From: Arthrobacter sp. NIO-1057
Lineage (GTDB): Bacteria > Actinomycetota > Actinomycetes > Actinomycetales > Micrococcaceae
Length of the DNA: 64,000 nucleotides
Assembly: GCF_900094805.1 (NCBI RefSeq)
Contig: NZ_FMAT01000001.1
Coordinates: 620,001-684,000 of the forward strand
Reading direction: 5' to 3'
Every line of letters starts with the position of its first letter. The first letter of the stretch is position 1. The notes under the pieces were generated by a model. The model was not told the origin of the DNA, searched no databases, and saw only the letters and a program-made list of their open reading frames with translations. Both the position numbers and the translations under genes were made by a program. Shown piece by piece: positions 53,267 through 62,687 of this stretch.

Positions 53267-54548
53267 GTTTTTCCTCGATGATCCCCGCGGCGAGAGTACG
53301 CCCGGTGGTTGGATCGATCAGCAAGAAGCTACCGCCGGTACGAGAGGAGGCGTACTCCTCGATAGCCAAGCCTGCCTGACTACGCAGCGTAATCCGGCCC
53401 AGATCGTTCAGTTCCAGGCTGTCTGCCGGTTGCTGCGAGTAATCGGCCACATTGATCACGTGTTCAATGGTTGACAGCTTAGCCGCCGAAACCTTGGTGC
53501 CATGCTTGATCAACAGTCTTTGACCGTTGGTGAGCTTGACCGGATCCAGAACGCAAATGTTGGCTTGGAATTCGCGCTGGGCGGTAGGTAGTTCACCAGC
53601 GACAATGGTGTCACCGCGAGCAATGTCCAAGTCGGTTTCGAGCTCTAGGACGATCGCTTCCCCGGCCTGTGCACTCTGTGCGGAACCAGCAGGTGTGCTG
53701 ATGGCTTTGACACGGCTGGCTACCGGTTGCCCGTTGGAGAGCACCTGTACGCGGTCCCCCACATTCAGAGTCCCATCAACTAGGGTTCCGGCGTATCCGC
53801 GGTAGTCGCGGTAAACTTCTGGGTCAAGGCCCGGAGCCAGTGCGCCCTGAGGACGAATCACGTATTGGACGTCCAACCGTGCGGTGCCACCGCCGAGCTT
53901 GGGCTCTAGTTCTTCAAGCAATCCCAGCAGGGTTGGGCCGGTGTACCAGGTCGCCGTCAAGGATGGCTCAACTACGTTATCTCCCTGCAATGCGGAGACT
54001 GGGATCACCGTGGTGGCTTGAATTCCCAATTCGGTAGCCAAGGAGAGCACTTCCGATTCGATGGCAGCAAATGCTTGTTCGTCCCAGTTGATCAGGTCCA
54101 TCTTGTTCACTGCGACCACCAACCGGGGCACGCGCAACAGGGCGAGCACGCCTAAGTGACGGCGAGTCTGTTCCAGGACCCCGTTCCGGGCGTCCACCAG
54201 CACAATGGCAGCATCCGCGGTTGACGCACCGGTGACGGTATTGCGGGTGTACTGAACGTGTCCTGGGCAGTCGGCAAGAATAAAGGAACGCTTGTCGGTA
54301 GAGAAGTAGCGGTAGGCCACGTCGATGGTGATGCCCTGCTCGCGTTCGGCGCGCAGACCATCGGTCACTAGGGCAAGGTCAAGAGTACCGTCGGCACCGC
54401 CGAAGCCTCGCTCAGCGCTGGTACGGGCAATGTCGTCCAGTGAGTCGGCAAGGATCGCTTTGGCATCGTGCAGGAGTCGGCCAACCAGGGTGGACTTGCC
54501 GTCATCCACCGAACCGGCGGTAGCAATGCGCAAAAGTGTGGTGGTCAT
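53253..54548 (-). CDS. cysN: Sulfate adenylyltransferase GTPase subunit CysN
   Basis: 431 residues, EF-Tu-like GTPase that drives APS synthesis by CysD. P-loop TAGSVDDGKSTLVGRL, G3 DCPGHVQYTRN, G4 NKMDL. Domains II and III end with the EYASSRTGGSFLLIDPTTGRTLAAG stretch. There is no C-terminal APS kinase domain, so PAPS is not made here. Confidence 0.96.
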   Translation of the reverse strand: MTTTLLRIATAGSVDDGKSTLVGRLLHDAKAILADSLDDIARTSAERGFGGADGTLDLALVTDGLRAEREQGITIDVAYRYFSTDKRSFILADCPGHVQYTRNTVTGASTADAAIVLVDARNGVLEQTRRHLGVLALLRVPRLVVAVNKMDLINWDEQAFAAIESEVLSLATELGIQATTVIPVSALQGDNVVEPSLTATWYTGPTLLGLLEELEPKLGGGTARLDVQYVIRPQGALAPGLDPEVYRDYRGYAGTLVDGTLNVGDRVQVLSNGQPVASRVKAISTPAGSAQSAQAGEAIVLELETDLDIARGDTIVAGELPTAQREFQANICVLDPVKLTNGQRLLIKHGTKVSAAKLSTIEHVINVADYSQQPADSLELNDLGRITLRSQAGLAIEEYASSRTGGSFLLIDPTTGRTLAAGIIEEKHEAA

Positions 54549-54550
54549 TT

Positions 54551-55474
54551 TTAGAAGTATCCTTCGGTCTTGCGGTCTTCCATTCCCGCGGCGGAAATGC
54601 GGTCGTCGGCGCGGGTGGCTCCACGTTCGGTGACGGTGGCGATAGCTAATTCGTCGAGCACCTTCGCGACGTTATCTGCTTCAGAAAGCACGGCACCGGT
54701 GCAGCTGGCATCGCCCACGGTGCGATAGCGAACCTGCTTGATGACTACTGGCTCGTCTTCATTGGGCTGGCTGACCGGGGTGAGAGCCCGCCACATGCCA
54801 TCGCGTTCAAAGACCTGGCGACAATGCGCAAAGTAGATCGAAGGAAGCTCAATGTTTTCGCGTTGGATATAAGCCCAGATATCGCGTTCGGTCCAGTTGG
54901 AAATGGGGAAAGCGCGTACGTGCCAGTCCGGCTCATGACGGCCGTTGTACAGGCTCCAAATTTCAGGGCGCTGATTGCGTGGATCCCACACACCGAACTC
55001 GTCACGCAAAGATAGGATGCGCTCCTTGGCGCGGGCCTTGTCCTCGTCACGGCGAGCCCCACCAAAGACAACATCAAATCCGTTGTTTTCAATGGTGTCC
55101 AACAGGACGCGGGTCTGCAGTCGGTTACGGGTTCCATCGGGCAATTCGGTCAATTCACCGCGGTCGATGTATTCCTGTACCGAACCGACCACAAGGTTCA
55201 GACCGTACTTCTGTACGACCGAATCACGGAAATTGAGTACTTCCGCAAAGTTGTGGCCGGTGTCGATGTGCACCACAGGGATGGGAACGCGCAGGGGTGC
55301 CACGGCCTTGGCCAGTAAGTGCAGAACCACCACGGAGTCTTTACCACCGGAGAAGAGCAGACCTGGCTTCTCAAATTCGGCGAGTACTTCGCGGATGATG
55401 TGAATGGATTCGGCTTCCAGGGCGTCCAAGACGCTGCGCTGGGTGCCGGTGGGGGCGTTAGCGGTAATAGTCAT
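54551..55474 (-). CDS. cysD: Sulfate adenylyltransferase subunit CysD
   Basis: 307 residues. The PP-loop is FSGGKDSVVVLHLL (about 41-54), followed by VHIDTGHNFAEVLNFRD, FGGARRDEDKARAKERI and the C-terminal CTGAVLSEADNV and ERGATRADDR. It forms APS from sulfate and ATP with CysN, which starts 2 bases downstream. Confidence 0.97.
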   Translation of the reverse strand: MTITANAPTGTQRSVLDALEAESIHIIREVLAEFEKPGLLFSGGKDSVVVLHLLAKAVAPLRVPIPVVHIDTGHNFAEVLNFRDSVVQKYGLNLVVGSVQEYIDRGELTELPDGTRNRLQTRVLLDTIENNGFDVVFGGARRDEDKARAKERILSLRDEFGVWDPRNQRPEIWSLYNGRHEPDWHVRAFPISNWTERDIWAYIQRENIELPSIYFAHCRQVFERDGMWRALTPVSQPNEDEPVVIKQVRYRTVGDASCTGAVLSEADNVAKVLDELAIATVTERGATRADDRISAAGMEDRKTEGYF

Positions 55475-55484
55475 GGTGTGCTCC

Positions 55485-56207
55485 TTAGATGTGAAGGCCG
55501 CATTCGGTCTTGTTCAGTCCAGCCCAACGGCCAGCGCGGGGGTCTTCACCCTCGGCCACCGGGCGGGTGCATGGTTCGCAACCAATGGATGGGTAACCGT
55601 TGGAGAGCAGCAGGTTCACTGGGACCTGCTTGTCGGTGGCATAGTCGATCAGCTCATCAAAGCTCCACGGTGCCAAGGGGTTGAACTTGATCAGCCCGTT
55701 CTTCTCATCAAAGGTCACTAGTGGAGTATTGGTGCGTGTCGGTGCTTCATCCCGGCGAACCCCGGTGAACCAGGCGCTGTATCCTTTAAGGGACTTAGCT
55801 AGCGGATCTACCTTGCGCATCTGGCAGCACTGGGTCGGGTTACTCGCGAAGAGGTCTTTTCCGTACTTAGCATCCTGTTCAGCCACGGTCAGTTCTGGCA
55901 GCACGTCAACGACATTGACGTCCAAGACGCGGGCGACTTCATCACGGGTGCTGTGTGTTTCAACAAAGTGGTAGCCGGTGTCCAGAAAGAGTACATCGAC
56001 CTTGGGTAGCTGCTCGGAAACTACGTGTGGCAATACCGCGTCAGCCATGGAGCAGGCCACGGCGACTTCGGTGGGGTCCAAATGCTTGGCGGCGAAGGCG
56101 ACGACCTCGGCAGCAGTGGCGTCCCAGGCAAGTTCTTCGGCTCCTAGCCGTGCGATTTCACGCAGTTCAGCTTCGCTCCGGGTGCGGTTTGGGGTCTGTT
56201 GGCTCAT
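55485..56207 (-). CDS. cysH: Adenylyl-sulfate (APS) reductase CysH
   Basis: 240 residues. Cysteines 127-128 (CCQMRKVDP) and 210/213 (GCEPC) are the four [4Fe-4S] ligands that distinguish assimilatory APS reductases from PAPS reductases; catalytic Cys236 is in ECGLH. The nucleotide region contains ACSMADAV, LFLDTGYHF and TGVRRDEAPTR. Product is sulfite, with thioredoxin as donor. The absence of an APS kinase gene in the cluster fits direct APS reduction. It overlaps sir by 4 bases. Confidence 0.95.
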   Translation of the reverse strand: MSQQTPNRTRSEAELREIARLGAEELAWDATAAEVVAFAAKHLDPTEVAVACSMADAVLPHVVSEQLPKVDVLFLDTGYHFVETHSTRDEVARVLDVNVVDVLPELTVAEQDAKYGKDLFASNPTQCCQMRKVDPLAKSLKGYSAWFTGVRRDEAPTRTNTPLVTFDEKNGLIKFNPLAPWSFDELIDYATDKQVPVNLLLSNGYPSIGCEPCTRPVAEGEDPRAGRWAGLNKTECGLHI

Positions 56208-57904
56208 TTCAGTTCATCCTCTTCGGCACGGTGGGCCCAGGCGGCGAAGGATTCGCCTTCTGCGGCCGAAGCCGAGTAGTTTTTGACAACACGTTCTACG
56301 TATTCGGGGAGTTCGTCGGCGGCGACCTTGAGGCCACGGACCGTGCGCCCCAGGGTGGCTTCACCATTTTCAAATCCGGCCAAGGCGCCACCGAGGTGCA
56401 CCTGGAAACCGGAGACCTGTTCACCTTGCTCATTGGTGATCAGTTGGCCCTTGAAGCCCACGTCTGCGGTCTGGACTCGGGCGCAAGAGTTCGGGCACCC
56501 GTTGACATGCAGGGACAGCTGGCGAGGTAGCTTGCCCTCATGGTCAGCCAGGCGTTCCTCAATTTTGGCGACCGCATCAATCATGGTGTCTTTGGTGTCC
56601 ACGATGGCCAGCTTGCAAAATTCAATGCCGGTGCATGCGATAGCAGAGCGCTTAAAGAGGCTCGGATAAGCCTCCAAGCCCAAGGTACGAGCCGTGCCAA
56701 CAAAGTCTTTAACCTGATCTTCGGCGATATCCAACGCGATGATCTTCTGGTGCGGGGTGGTACGCAGTCGCGTTGAACCATGAGCCTCAGCCAAATCAGC
56801 AAGCGCCGTCAGCGTCGTTCCCGAGACACGGCCTGCCGGTGCGGTCAGCCCGATGTAGAAGTTACCGTCCTTCTGCTCGTGAACACCGCTGTGATCCCCA
56901 GCTTCAGTGGGTTGATCCGGTAGCGGGCCATCAGGCAGTTCATAGCCCAAGTATTCATCTTGCAGCACCTGGCGCATTTTTTCGGTGCCCCAGTCGGCCA
57001 GCAGGAATTTGAGGCGGGCCCGGTTACGCAGCCGGCGGTAACCGTAATCACGGAAGATGGAGACGATGCCTTCCCAGACATCTGGGGCTTGCTCTTCGGT
57101 GACAAAGGCACCGAGTCGTTCACCTAGACGCGGGTTGGCGGACAGTCCACCGCCCACCCACAGGTCGTAGCCGGGACCCAGTTCGGGGTGCACGGTACCG
57201 ATCAATGCGATGTCGTTGATTTCGTGCACCACGTCTTGGCTGGGGTGGCCGGTCACGGCGGTTTTGAATTTGCGTGGCAGGTTCGCAAATTCTGGTTTGC
57301 CGATGTAGCGGCGGGAGATTTCAGCAATGACCGGACTTGGATCAATGATCTCGTCCTTGCTAATACCGGCAACTGGTGATCCTAGGATCACGCGGGGCAC
57401 GTCGCCGCAGGCCTCGGTGGTGTGCAGCCCGACAGCCTCAAGACGCCGCCAAATCTCTGGGACGTCAACCACGTCAATCCAGTGCAGCTGTACGTTCTGG
57501 CGGTCCGTCAAATCTGCGGTGTCGCGAGCGAATTCTGTGGAGATTTCTCCGATGACGCGCAGTTGCTGCGTGCTCAGCGCGCCACCGTCGATGCGAACGC
57601 GAAGCATGAAGTAGCGATCTTCGAGTTCTTCAGGGCTCAGCGTCGCGGTCTTGCCGCCGGGGATGCCCTGGGCACGTTGGGTGTAAAGCCCCCACCAACG
57701 GAAGCGTCCGTGCAGATCCTCTGGATCAATGGAGTCGAAGCCCTGCTTCGAGTAGATTTCCTCGATGCGTTGGCGCACGTTCAGGCCGTTGTCGGCGGCC
57801 TTCATCTCTTCGTTGGCGTTCAACGGTGCGGGTCCGTCGATCTTCCATTGACCGTTGGGCTTTGCCGCCCTTTTAGGACGAGCGGGTGTGGTTGTCTGCG
57901 TCAT
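56204..57904 (-). CDS. sir: Ferredoxin-dependent sulfite reductase
   Basis: About 566 residues, sirohaem and [4Fe-4S] enzyme reducing sulfite to sulfide. Cluster cysteines are 424, 430 (ACTGIEFCKLA), 470 and 474 (NGCPNSCAR). A Tyr in RWWGLYTQR (about 74) and a Cys in TEACGDVPR (about 166) correspond in position to the Tyr-Cys pair cross-linked in the mycobacterial NirA/SirA enzyme. The ATG at 57904 is chosen; the longer frame to 57946 is read through an operator-like palindrome. Confidence 0.95.
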   Translation of the reverse strand: MTQTTTPARPKRAAKPNGQWKIDGPAPLNANEEMKAADNGLNVRQRIEEIYSKQGFDSIDPEDLHGRFRWWGLYTQRAQGIPGGKTATLSPEELEDRYFMLRVRIDGGALSTQQLRVIGEISTEFARDTADLTDRQNVQLHWIDVVDVPEIWRRLEAVGLHTTEACGDVPRVILGSPVAGISKDEIIDPSPVIAEISRRYIGKPEFANLPRKFKTAVTGHPSQDVVHEINDIALIGTVHPELGPGYDLWVGGGLSANPRLGERLGAFVTEEQAPDVWEGIVSIFRDYGYRRLRNRARLKFLLADWGTEKMRQVLQDEYLGYELPDGPLPDQPTEAGDHSGVHEQKDGNFYIGLTAPAGRVSGTTLTALADLAEAHGSTRLRTTPHQKIIALDIAEDQVKDFVGTARTLGLEAYPSLFKRSAIACTGIEFCKLAIVDTKDTMIDAVAKIEERLADHEGKLPRQLSLHVNGCPNSCARVQTADVGFKGQLITNEQGEQVSGFQVHLGGALAGFENGEATLGRTVRGLKVAADELPEYVERVVKNYSASAAEGESFAAWAHRAEEDELK

Positions 57905-57921
57905 GCCATCCAGCGTAGGAA

Positions 57922-57975
57922 CTGACCCCAGGGGGTCAGCAACCACGAGTAGTCACATGACTGTTGGTTGACTAC
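57922..57975. promoter_or_regulatory. Operator-like repeats before sir
   Basis: CTGACCCC-ag-GGGGTCAG at 57922-57939; AGTCA-ca-TGACT at 57951-57962; and GTAGTCA (57949-57955) with TGACTAC (57969-57975). All share a TGAC/GTCA core. They fill the 67-base gap between the chelatase and sir genes and should bind a sulfur-responsive regulator; no match to a known box was established. Confidence 0.55.
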
Positions 57976-58712
57976 AGACTGAGAACTTCGTCATCTGGCG
58001 ACATAAAACCCGCCGTTTTAAGCGTCTCTTTAAGTCGTATAAGGAAACATTGCGCAATAGTTACGTCAGGCAGAAGTGGCTTTGTCACCACTTCGGCTCC
58101 CGTGCTAACCAGCTTGTTCTGGAAGTACCCGTCGGCCAACAAGGAACTCAGAACAAGTACCGGGCGTTTGCTGGCGTTCTGAACCACGTCGGAAATTCGA
58201 GGATTTGCCCCAGCACAGTAGCCAACAGTCACTTCACGATCTAGGATGCGCGAAATCTGCGCGGCAAGATCTTGGATCTGATTTTGACCGATCTCCAACC
58301 GGGTGCCGGCACCGGCCAGAGCAAGCACCGGATCATCGTCTAGGTACGCTTGCGCTCGGTCCGCGAGGACCTGAGCCAACTGCGGGGTTGGACCTAACGG
58401 ACCGGCCGCCACGGTATTGGCTCTCGAATCCACTGCCTGTTTGATGTCTGAGGTCGTGTGCACCCCATCGGAAACTAGTAGCGGGAGAACCACTGCGGCT
58501 TCTTTTTCTGGCAAGGAGGCAACAACGTCTTCCAATGAGGGCTGTTGTACATCCACATAGGCTTCATGCCATATCAAGGATGCTGCAATTTGGTCCTTAG
58601 AAAGCTCTTCTAACTGGGCCCGCAATTCATGGATCAGTTGTTGACCATGCTCGTTGTCAGTACCGTGCGAGGTAGCAACTACGTGAATAACGCGCTGATC
58701 TGTTTGGCTCAT
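57972..58712 (-). CDS. Sirohydrochlorin ferrochelatase (CbiX-like)
   Basis: 246 residues. The N-terminal half carries VATSHGTDNEHG with the metal-binding His and PLLVSDGVHTTSDIKQAV; the C-terminal half has LAGAGT and EVTVGYCAGANPRISDVV, giving the two-lobed class II chelatase fold. It inserts iron for sirohaem needed by sir. The ATG at 58712 is preceded by GAGGA; the longer frame to 58739 lacks a site. Confidence 0.88.
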   Translation of the reverse strand: MSQTDQRVIHVVATSHGTDNEHGQQLIHELRAQLEELSKDQIAASLIWHEAYVDVQQPSLEDVVASLPEKEAAVVLPLLVSDGVHTTSDIKQAVDSRANTVAAGPLGPTPQLAQVLADRAQAYLDDDPVLALAGAGTRLEIGQNQIQDLAAQISRILDREVTVGYCAGANPRISDVVQNASKRPVLVLSSLLADGYFQNKLVSTGAEVVTKPLLPDVTIAQCFLIRLKETLKTAGFMSPDDEVLSL

Positions 58713-58754
58713 GGGTAAATCCTCACCATCGGAGTACACATTGGTTGTTACTGG

Positions 58755-59519
58755 TTATTTCGCGTTGCGAATCAGCTTGTGGTTCGCAGCCTGCGCCTGT
58801 GGTCGAATGACGATTTCGTCGAGGTTGACGTGAGCCGGCGCGCTGACGGCGTAGCGGATGACTTCGGCAACATCTTCCGCGGTCAAAGGATTCTCCACCC
58901 CTGCGTAAACACTGTCTGCCGCGCTTTGGCTACCGAGACGTCGTAGCGAGAATTCTTCCGTTTGCACCAGTCCTGGCAGAATTTCGATGACGCGCAGGCC
59001 GTTTTCGACTTCTTCCAATCGCAAGGCTTGGGTCATGGCACGCTCTGCTGCCTTGGCTGCGTTGTATCCGCTGCCACCTTCATAGCTCGCCAGCGCTGCG
59101 GTTGAGGTTACGTTCAGTACCGTTCCTCGTGCCTGACGCAACTGTGGCAGCAAGGAACGAGTGAGTCGCATGGTTCCCATGACGTTGGCCTGCCACATGA
59201 ATTCCCAGTTCTCGTCGACCGCGTCTGCCCAATATTCCGTGCCTCGTGCGCCACCGGCACAGTTCACCAGCGTGTCAACGCCGCAGGCAGCTTCAACAGC
59301 CTTGGCCAGTTCGTCCACATCATTTTGGACACTGACATCGGCAGGAAGTGCGATTGCACCAGTTTGTTGTGCGAGCTGCTCCAAGCGGTCTGCACGGCGT
59401 GCGACCGCGAAGACTGTCCATCCTTGATCGCGTAGTGCGCGAACGGTTGCTTGACCAATACCGCTAGAAGCGCCGGTGACTACTGCAGAACGTGTTGAGC
59501 TATTTTCTTTGTTGTTCAT
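58755..59519 (-). CDS. Short-chain dehydrogenase/reductase
   Basis: 254 residues, classical SDR: VTGASSGIGQATVRAL (about 15-30), NCAGGARG, and catalytic Ser-Tyr-Lys in NVTSTAALASYEGGSGYNAAKAAERAM. NADP preference is suggested by ARRADR after beta 2. Substrate unknown; it ends 43 bases before the chelatase start and could be transcribed with it, though function appears unrelated. Confidence 0.93.
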   Translation of the reverse strand: MNNKENSSTRSAVVTGASSGIGQATVRALRDQGWTVFAVARRADRLEQLAQQTGAIALPADVSVQNDVDELAKAVEAACGVDTLVNCAGGARGTEYWADAVDENWEFMWQANVMGTMRLTRSLLPQLRQARGTVLNVTSTAALASYEGGSGYNAAKAAERAMTQALRLEEVENGLRVIEILPGLVQTEEFSLRRLGSQSAADSVYAGVENPLTAEDVAEVIRYAVSAPAHVNLDEIVIRPQAQAANHKLIRNAK

Positions 59520-59759
59520 AGCGACAACTCTATGACTACTTCATTGCCAGTTGGTAAGGCATGAATTTCTCTTACATTTCAAATATGCTGAACACTGTGA
59601 ACTTCGGCATTGCGCAGGCGCTTCTGCGCTTGACCGGATGAACTTATGGATCCCGGTAATGATGGTTTTCAACGGCGTTTTGTCTGCGCTTGACTCTTCG
59701 TGGCGCAAGCCATGGGAAACAATGCCTAGGTGGCTCGTAAAACATGAAAGAATAAAGCC

Positions 59760-62378
59760 ATGGCAGAAGAAAACTTGGGCACAGACACGCCCGCAACGGT
59801 TTCCGTTCCTGACAAGCCAGCTTTGGAAGGCTTGGAAGAACGTCTTTCGTCCCGGTGGCGCACCGAGGGCACCTATCACTTCAACGAGGACACGACCCGT
59901 GAGGCCGTCTACTCCATCGATACTCCCCCGCCAACGGCATCAGGTTCGTTGCACGTAGGACACATGTTCTCCTACACGCAGACCGATGTTTTGGCTCGAT
60001 ACCAGCGCATGAATGGCAAGAACGTTTTCTACCCACTGGGTTGGGACGACAACGGTCTGCCAACTGAGCGCCGCGTACAGAACTACTTCGGCGTTCGTTG
60101 CGACCCAACGAAGCCATACATTGAGGGCTACCGTCCACCAGAAAAGCCGGCTAAGAACCAGCGTGACTGGGATGTCATTAGCCGAAGGAACTTCATTGAG
60201 GTCTGTGAAGAGCTAGCAGTAGAAGACGAGAAGGTCTTCGAGCAACTGTTCACCACCCTTGGTCTTTCTGTCGACTGGCGGATGACCTACCGCACGATTG
60301 ATGACAATTCACGTGCTGCATCTCAGCGTGCTTTCTTGGACAATCTGGCCAAGGGCGACGCTTACATGGCCGAGGCCCCAACTTTGTGGGACGTTACCTT
60401 CCGTACCGCTGTCGCCCAGGCCGAACTGGAAGACCGTGAGATGCCGGGCGCTTTCTACCGCTACGGTTTTGACACCGAAAACGGCGAGAAGGTCTTCATC
60501 GAAACCACGCGCCCAGAGCTGTTGGCAGCTTGCGCTGCACTGGTAGCTCACCCAGATGATGAGCGTTACCAGCACCTGTTCGGAAAGACTGTTACCTCGC
60601 CAATCTTCGGCGTTCCGGTTACCGTTTACCCGCACCCGCTGGCTCAGGCCGACAAGGGTTCGGGTATCGCTATGGTATGTACCTTCGGTGACCTGACCGA
60701 CGTCACTTGGTGGCGCGAACTGCAGCTTCCAACCCGTGCCATCATTGGCCGCGATGGTCGCATCCTTGCTGACACCCCTGAGTGGATCACTAGTGAGGCT
60801 GGTCAGGAAGCCTACGCCCAGATTTCTGGAAAAACTGTCTTCTCCGCCAAGGAAACCATGGTTGAGCTGCTCACCGCTGCTGGCCTGCTTGATGGTGACC
60901 CTAAGAAGATTTCCCGTCCGGTGAACTTCTTCGAAAAGGGCGACAAGCCTTTGGAAATCGTCACCTCCCGTCAGTGGTACATCCGCAACGGTGGTCGCGA
61001 TGAGGAACGTCGCGAGCAAATGATTGCCCGTGGCAAGGAAATCGACTTCCGCCCATCGTTCATGCGTTCACGCTATGAAAACTGGGTTTCGGGTCTGAAC
61101 GGTGACTGGTTGGTATCACGTCAGCGCTTCTTCGGTGTGCCAGTACCTGTCTGGTACCGGGTCGATGTGCACGGCGAGCCAAACTATGATGCACCGCTTC
61201 TTCCAAGCATTGAGCAGCTTCCTGTTGACCCTGCCGCAGATGCGCCTTCGGGTTACACCGAAGATCAGCGCGGTGTTGCCAATGGCTTCGTTGGTGATGC
61301 TGACGTATTGGATACCTGGGCAACCAGTTCCTTGACGCCACAGATCGTCGGTCGTTGGGGCCGCGACGATGATTTCTTCTCGAAGGTTTACCCCTTCGAC
61401 TTGCGTCCTCAGGGCCACGACATCATCCGCACTTGGCTCTTCTCCACTGCCGTTCGTGCCGACTCTCTGCACGACAGTGCACCATGGAAGCACGCAGCGA
61501 TTTCGGGCTGGATCCTGGATCCGGACCGCAAGAAGATGTCCAAGTCCAAGGGCAATGTTGTAGTTCCTAACGAGGTACTCGACCAGTTTGGTGCGGACGC
61601 TGTACGCTACTGGGCTGCCAGTGCCAAGCTTGGCGCTGACACCGCTTATGAAGTGAACCAGATGAAGATTGGCCGTCGCTTGGCCATCAAGATTTTGAAC
61701 GCTTCAAAGTTCGTGCTCAATCTCGGGGCCACCGAGGCCAATGTTCTGACCGACGATGCTGCAGTAGTAATCAATGGTCTTGACCGTTCGCTGTTGGTTC
61801 GACTGTCAACCGTGATCGAAGATGCCAAGCGCGCCTTTGATAACTACGACTACGCTCGCGCTCTGGACATCACCGAGTCATTCTTCTGGTCATTCACCGA
61901 CGACTATGTAGAGCTGGTGAAAGACCGTGCCTACGGTGGTCACGGAGAAGCAGAGCAGGCTAGCGTCTTGGCAACTCTTGCCACGACTTTGGATTCTGTA
62001 CTTCGTCTATTTGCTCCATTCCTGCCTTTCGCTACAGAAGAGGTTTGGGGATGGTGGCGTTCTGGTTCTGTACACCTGACCCAGTGGCCAAGTACCGAAC
62101 ACCTCGCAAGTGCCATTGAAGGTGCAGATCCAGAGGTACTGCCGCTTGTTGGCGTTGCACTATCTGGAATTCGCAAGGCCAAGTCTGATGCCAAGGTCAA
62201 GCAGCGCACCGAGGTCCTTTCCGGGGAAATCCATGCGCCTGCAGCCCAAGTTGCTCAGTTGCACGCTGGTTTCGAGGATTTGAAGTCCGCGGCCAACGCA
62301 CGCGAGTTGACGCTAGTTGAAGCAGACGGTGAGCTCACCGTAACGAATGTCGAGCTAGCACCTACTGAAGATGCCTAG
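59760..62378 (+). CDS. valS: Valyl-tRNA synthetase
   Basis: 872 residues, class I. HVGH at 65-68 (PPTASGSLHVGHMF), the editing domain in the middle (IETTRPELLAACAALVAHPDD), and KMSKSKGNVV near 592. The C-terminal coiled coil is short. The leader (240 bases to the divergent SDR gene) shows no T-box, unlike ileS. It ends at a very strong bidirectional terminator. Confidence 0.97.
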   Translation: MAEENLGTDTPATVSVPDKPALEGLEERLSSRWRTEGTYHFNEDTTREAVYSIDTPPPTASGSLHVGHMFSYTQTDVLARYQRMNGKNVFYPLGWDDNGLPTERRVQNYFGVRCDPTKPYIEGYRPPEKPAKNQRDWDVISRRNFIEVCEELAVEDEKVFEQLFTTLGLSVDWRMTYRTIDDNSRAASQRAFLDNLAKGDAYMAEAPTLWDVTFRTAVAQAELEDREMPGAFYRYGFDTENGEKVFIETTRPELLAACAALVAHPDDERYQHLFGKTVTSPIFGVPVTVYPHPLAQADKGSGIAMVCTFGDLTDVTWWRELQLPTRAIIGRDGRILADTPEWITSEAGQEAYAQISGKTVFSAKETMVELLTAAGLLDGDPKKISRPVNFFEKGDKPLEIVTSRQWYIRNGGRDEERREQMIARGKEIDFRPSFMRSRYENWVSGLNGDWLVSRQRFFGVPVPVWYRVDVHGEPNYDAPLLPSIEQLPVDPAADAPSGYTEDQRGVANGFVGDADVLDTWATSSLTPQIVGRWGRDDDFFSKVYPFDLRPQGHDIIRTWLFSTAVRADSLHDSAPWKHAAISGWILDPDRKKMSKSKGNVVVPNEVLDQFGADAVRYWAASAKLGADTAYEVNQMKIGRRLAIKILNASKFVLNLGATEANVLTDDAAVVINGLDRSLLVRLSTVIEDAKRAFDNYDYARALDITESFFWSFTDDYVELVKDRAYGGHGEAEQASVLATLATTLDSVLRLFAPFLPFATEEVWGWWRSGSVHLTQWPSTEHLASAIEGADPEVLPLVGVALSGIRKAKSDAKVKQRTEVLSGEIHAPAAQVAQLHAGFEDLKSAANARELTLVEADGELTVTNVELAPTEDA

Positions 62379-62392
62379 TAGTTAATGATAAA

Positions 62393-62440
62393 AAATGAGT
62401 TGGGCGGCCATACCACTAGGAATGGCCGCCCAACTCATTT
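62393..62440. terminator. Bidirectional terminator after valS
   Basis: Perfect 19-base arms (62393-62411 and 62422-62440) with a 10-base loop. A-rich on the left and T-containing on the right, so it can act on both strands; it ends valS and the convergent small gene. Confidence 0.93.
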
Positions 62441-62622
62441 CAGCTCTTGTCCTCGTCTGCCTTTGGCTTTGACGGTGAAGGACGAATGAGCTTCCGAGGT
62501 TCTGCTTCGCGCCGACGCTTCTCGGTGAAGTAATCTAGTTGTTCGTCGGTTCGTTGTTGCACTTGATGCCGACTTGATGGGCGGTTTTGCCCATCCTTTG
62601 ACGAGTGTTTTTGTGGCATCAT
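62440..62622 (-). CDS. Small highly charged protein, 60 residues
   Basis: Starts MMPQKHSSKDGQ after an AGAAGGAAG ribosome site; two adjacent ATGs (62622 and 62619) are both usable. Lys, Arg, Glu, Gln and Ser dominate (RTDEQLDYFTEKRRREAEPRK), with no membrane segment or Cys; probably disordered or helical. It is directly followed by the valS terminator. Not a family I know, but the ribosome site and position support expression. Confidence 0.55.
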   Translation of the reverse strand: MMPQKHSSKDGQNRPSSRHQVQQRTDEQLDYFTEKRRREAEPRKLIRPSPSKPKADEDKS

Positions 62623-62687
62623 GTCTTCCTTCTCTATGAACGCCGGGATGAGCCCCATCGAATCCTCTTCCCCGGCTCTGAATGATT

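Noticed and set aside
59520-59759. T-box or other leader riboswitch before valS
   Set aside because: No T-box core and no specifier stem could be found in the 240 bases.
60309-61019. 236-codon minus-strand frame within valS
   Set aside because: Shadow of the synthetase; the valS frame has all motifs.
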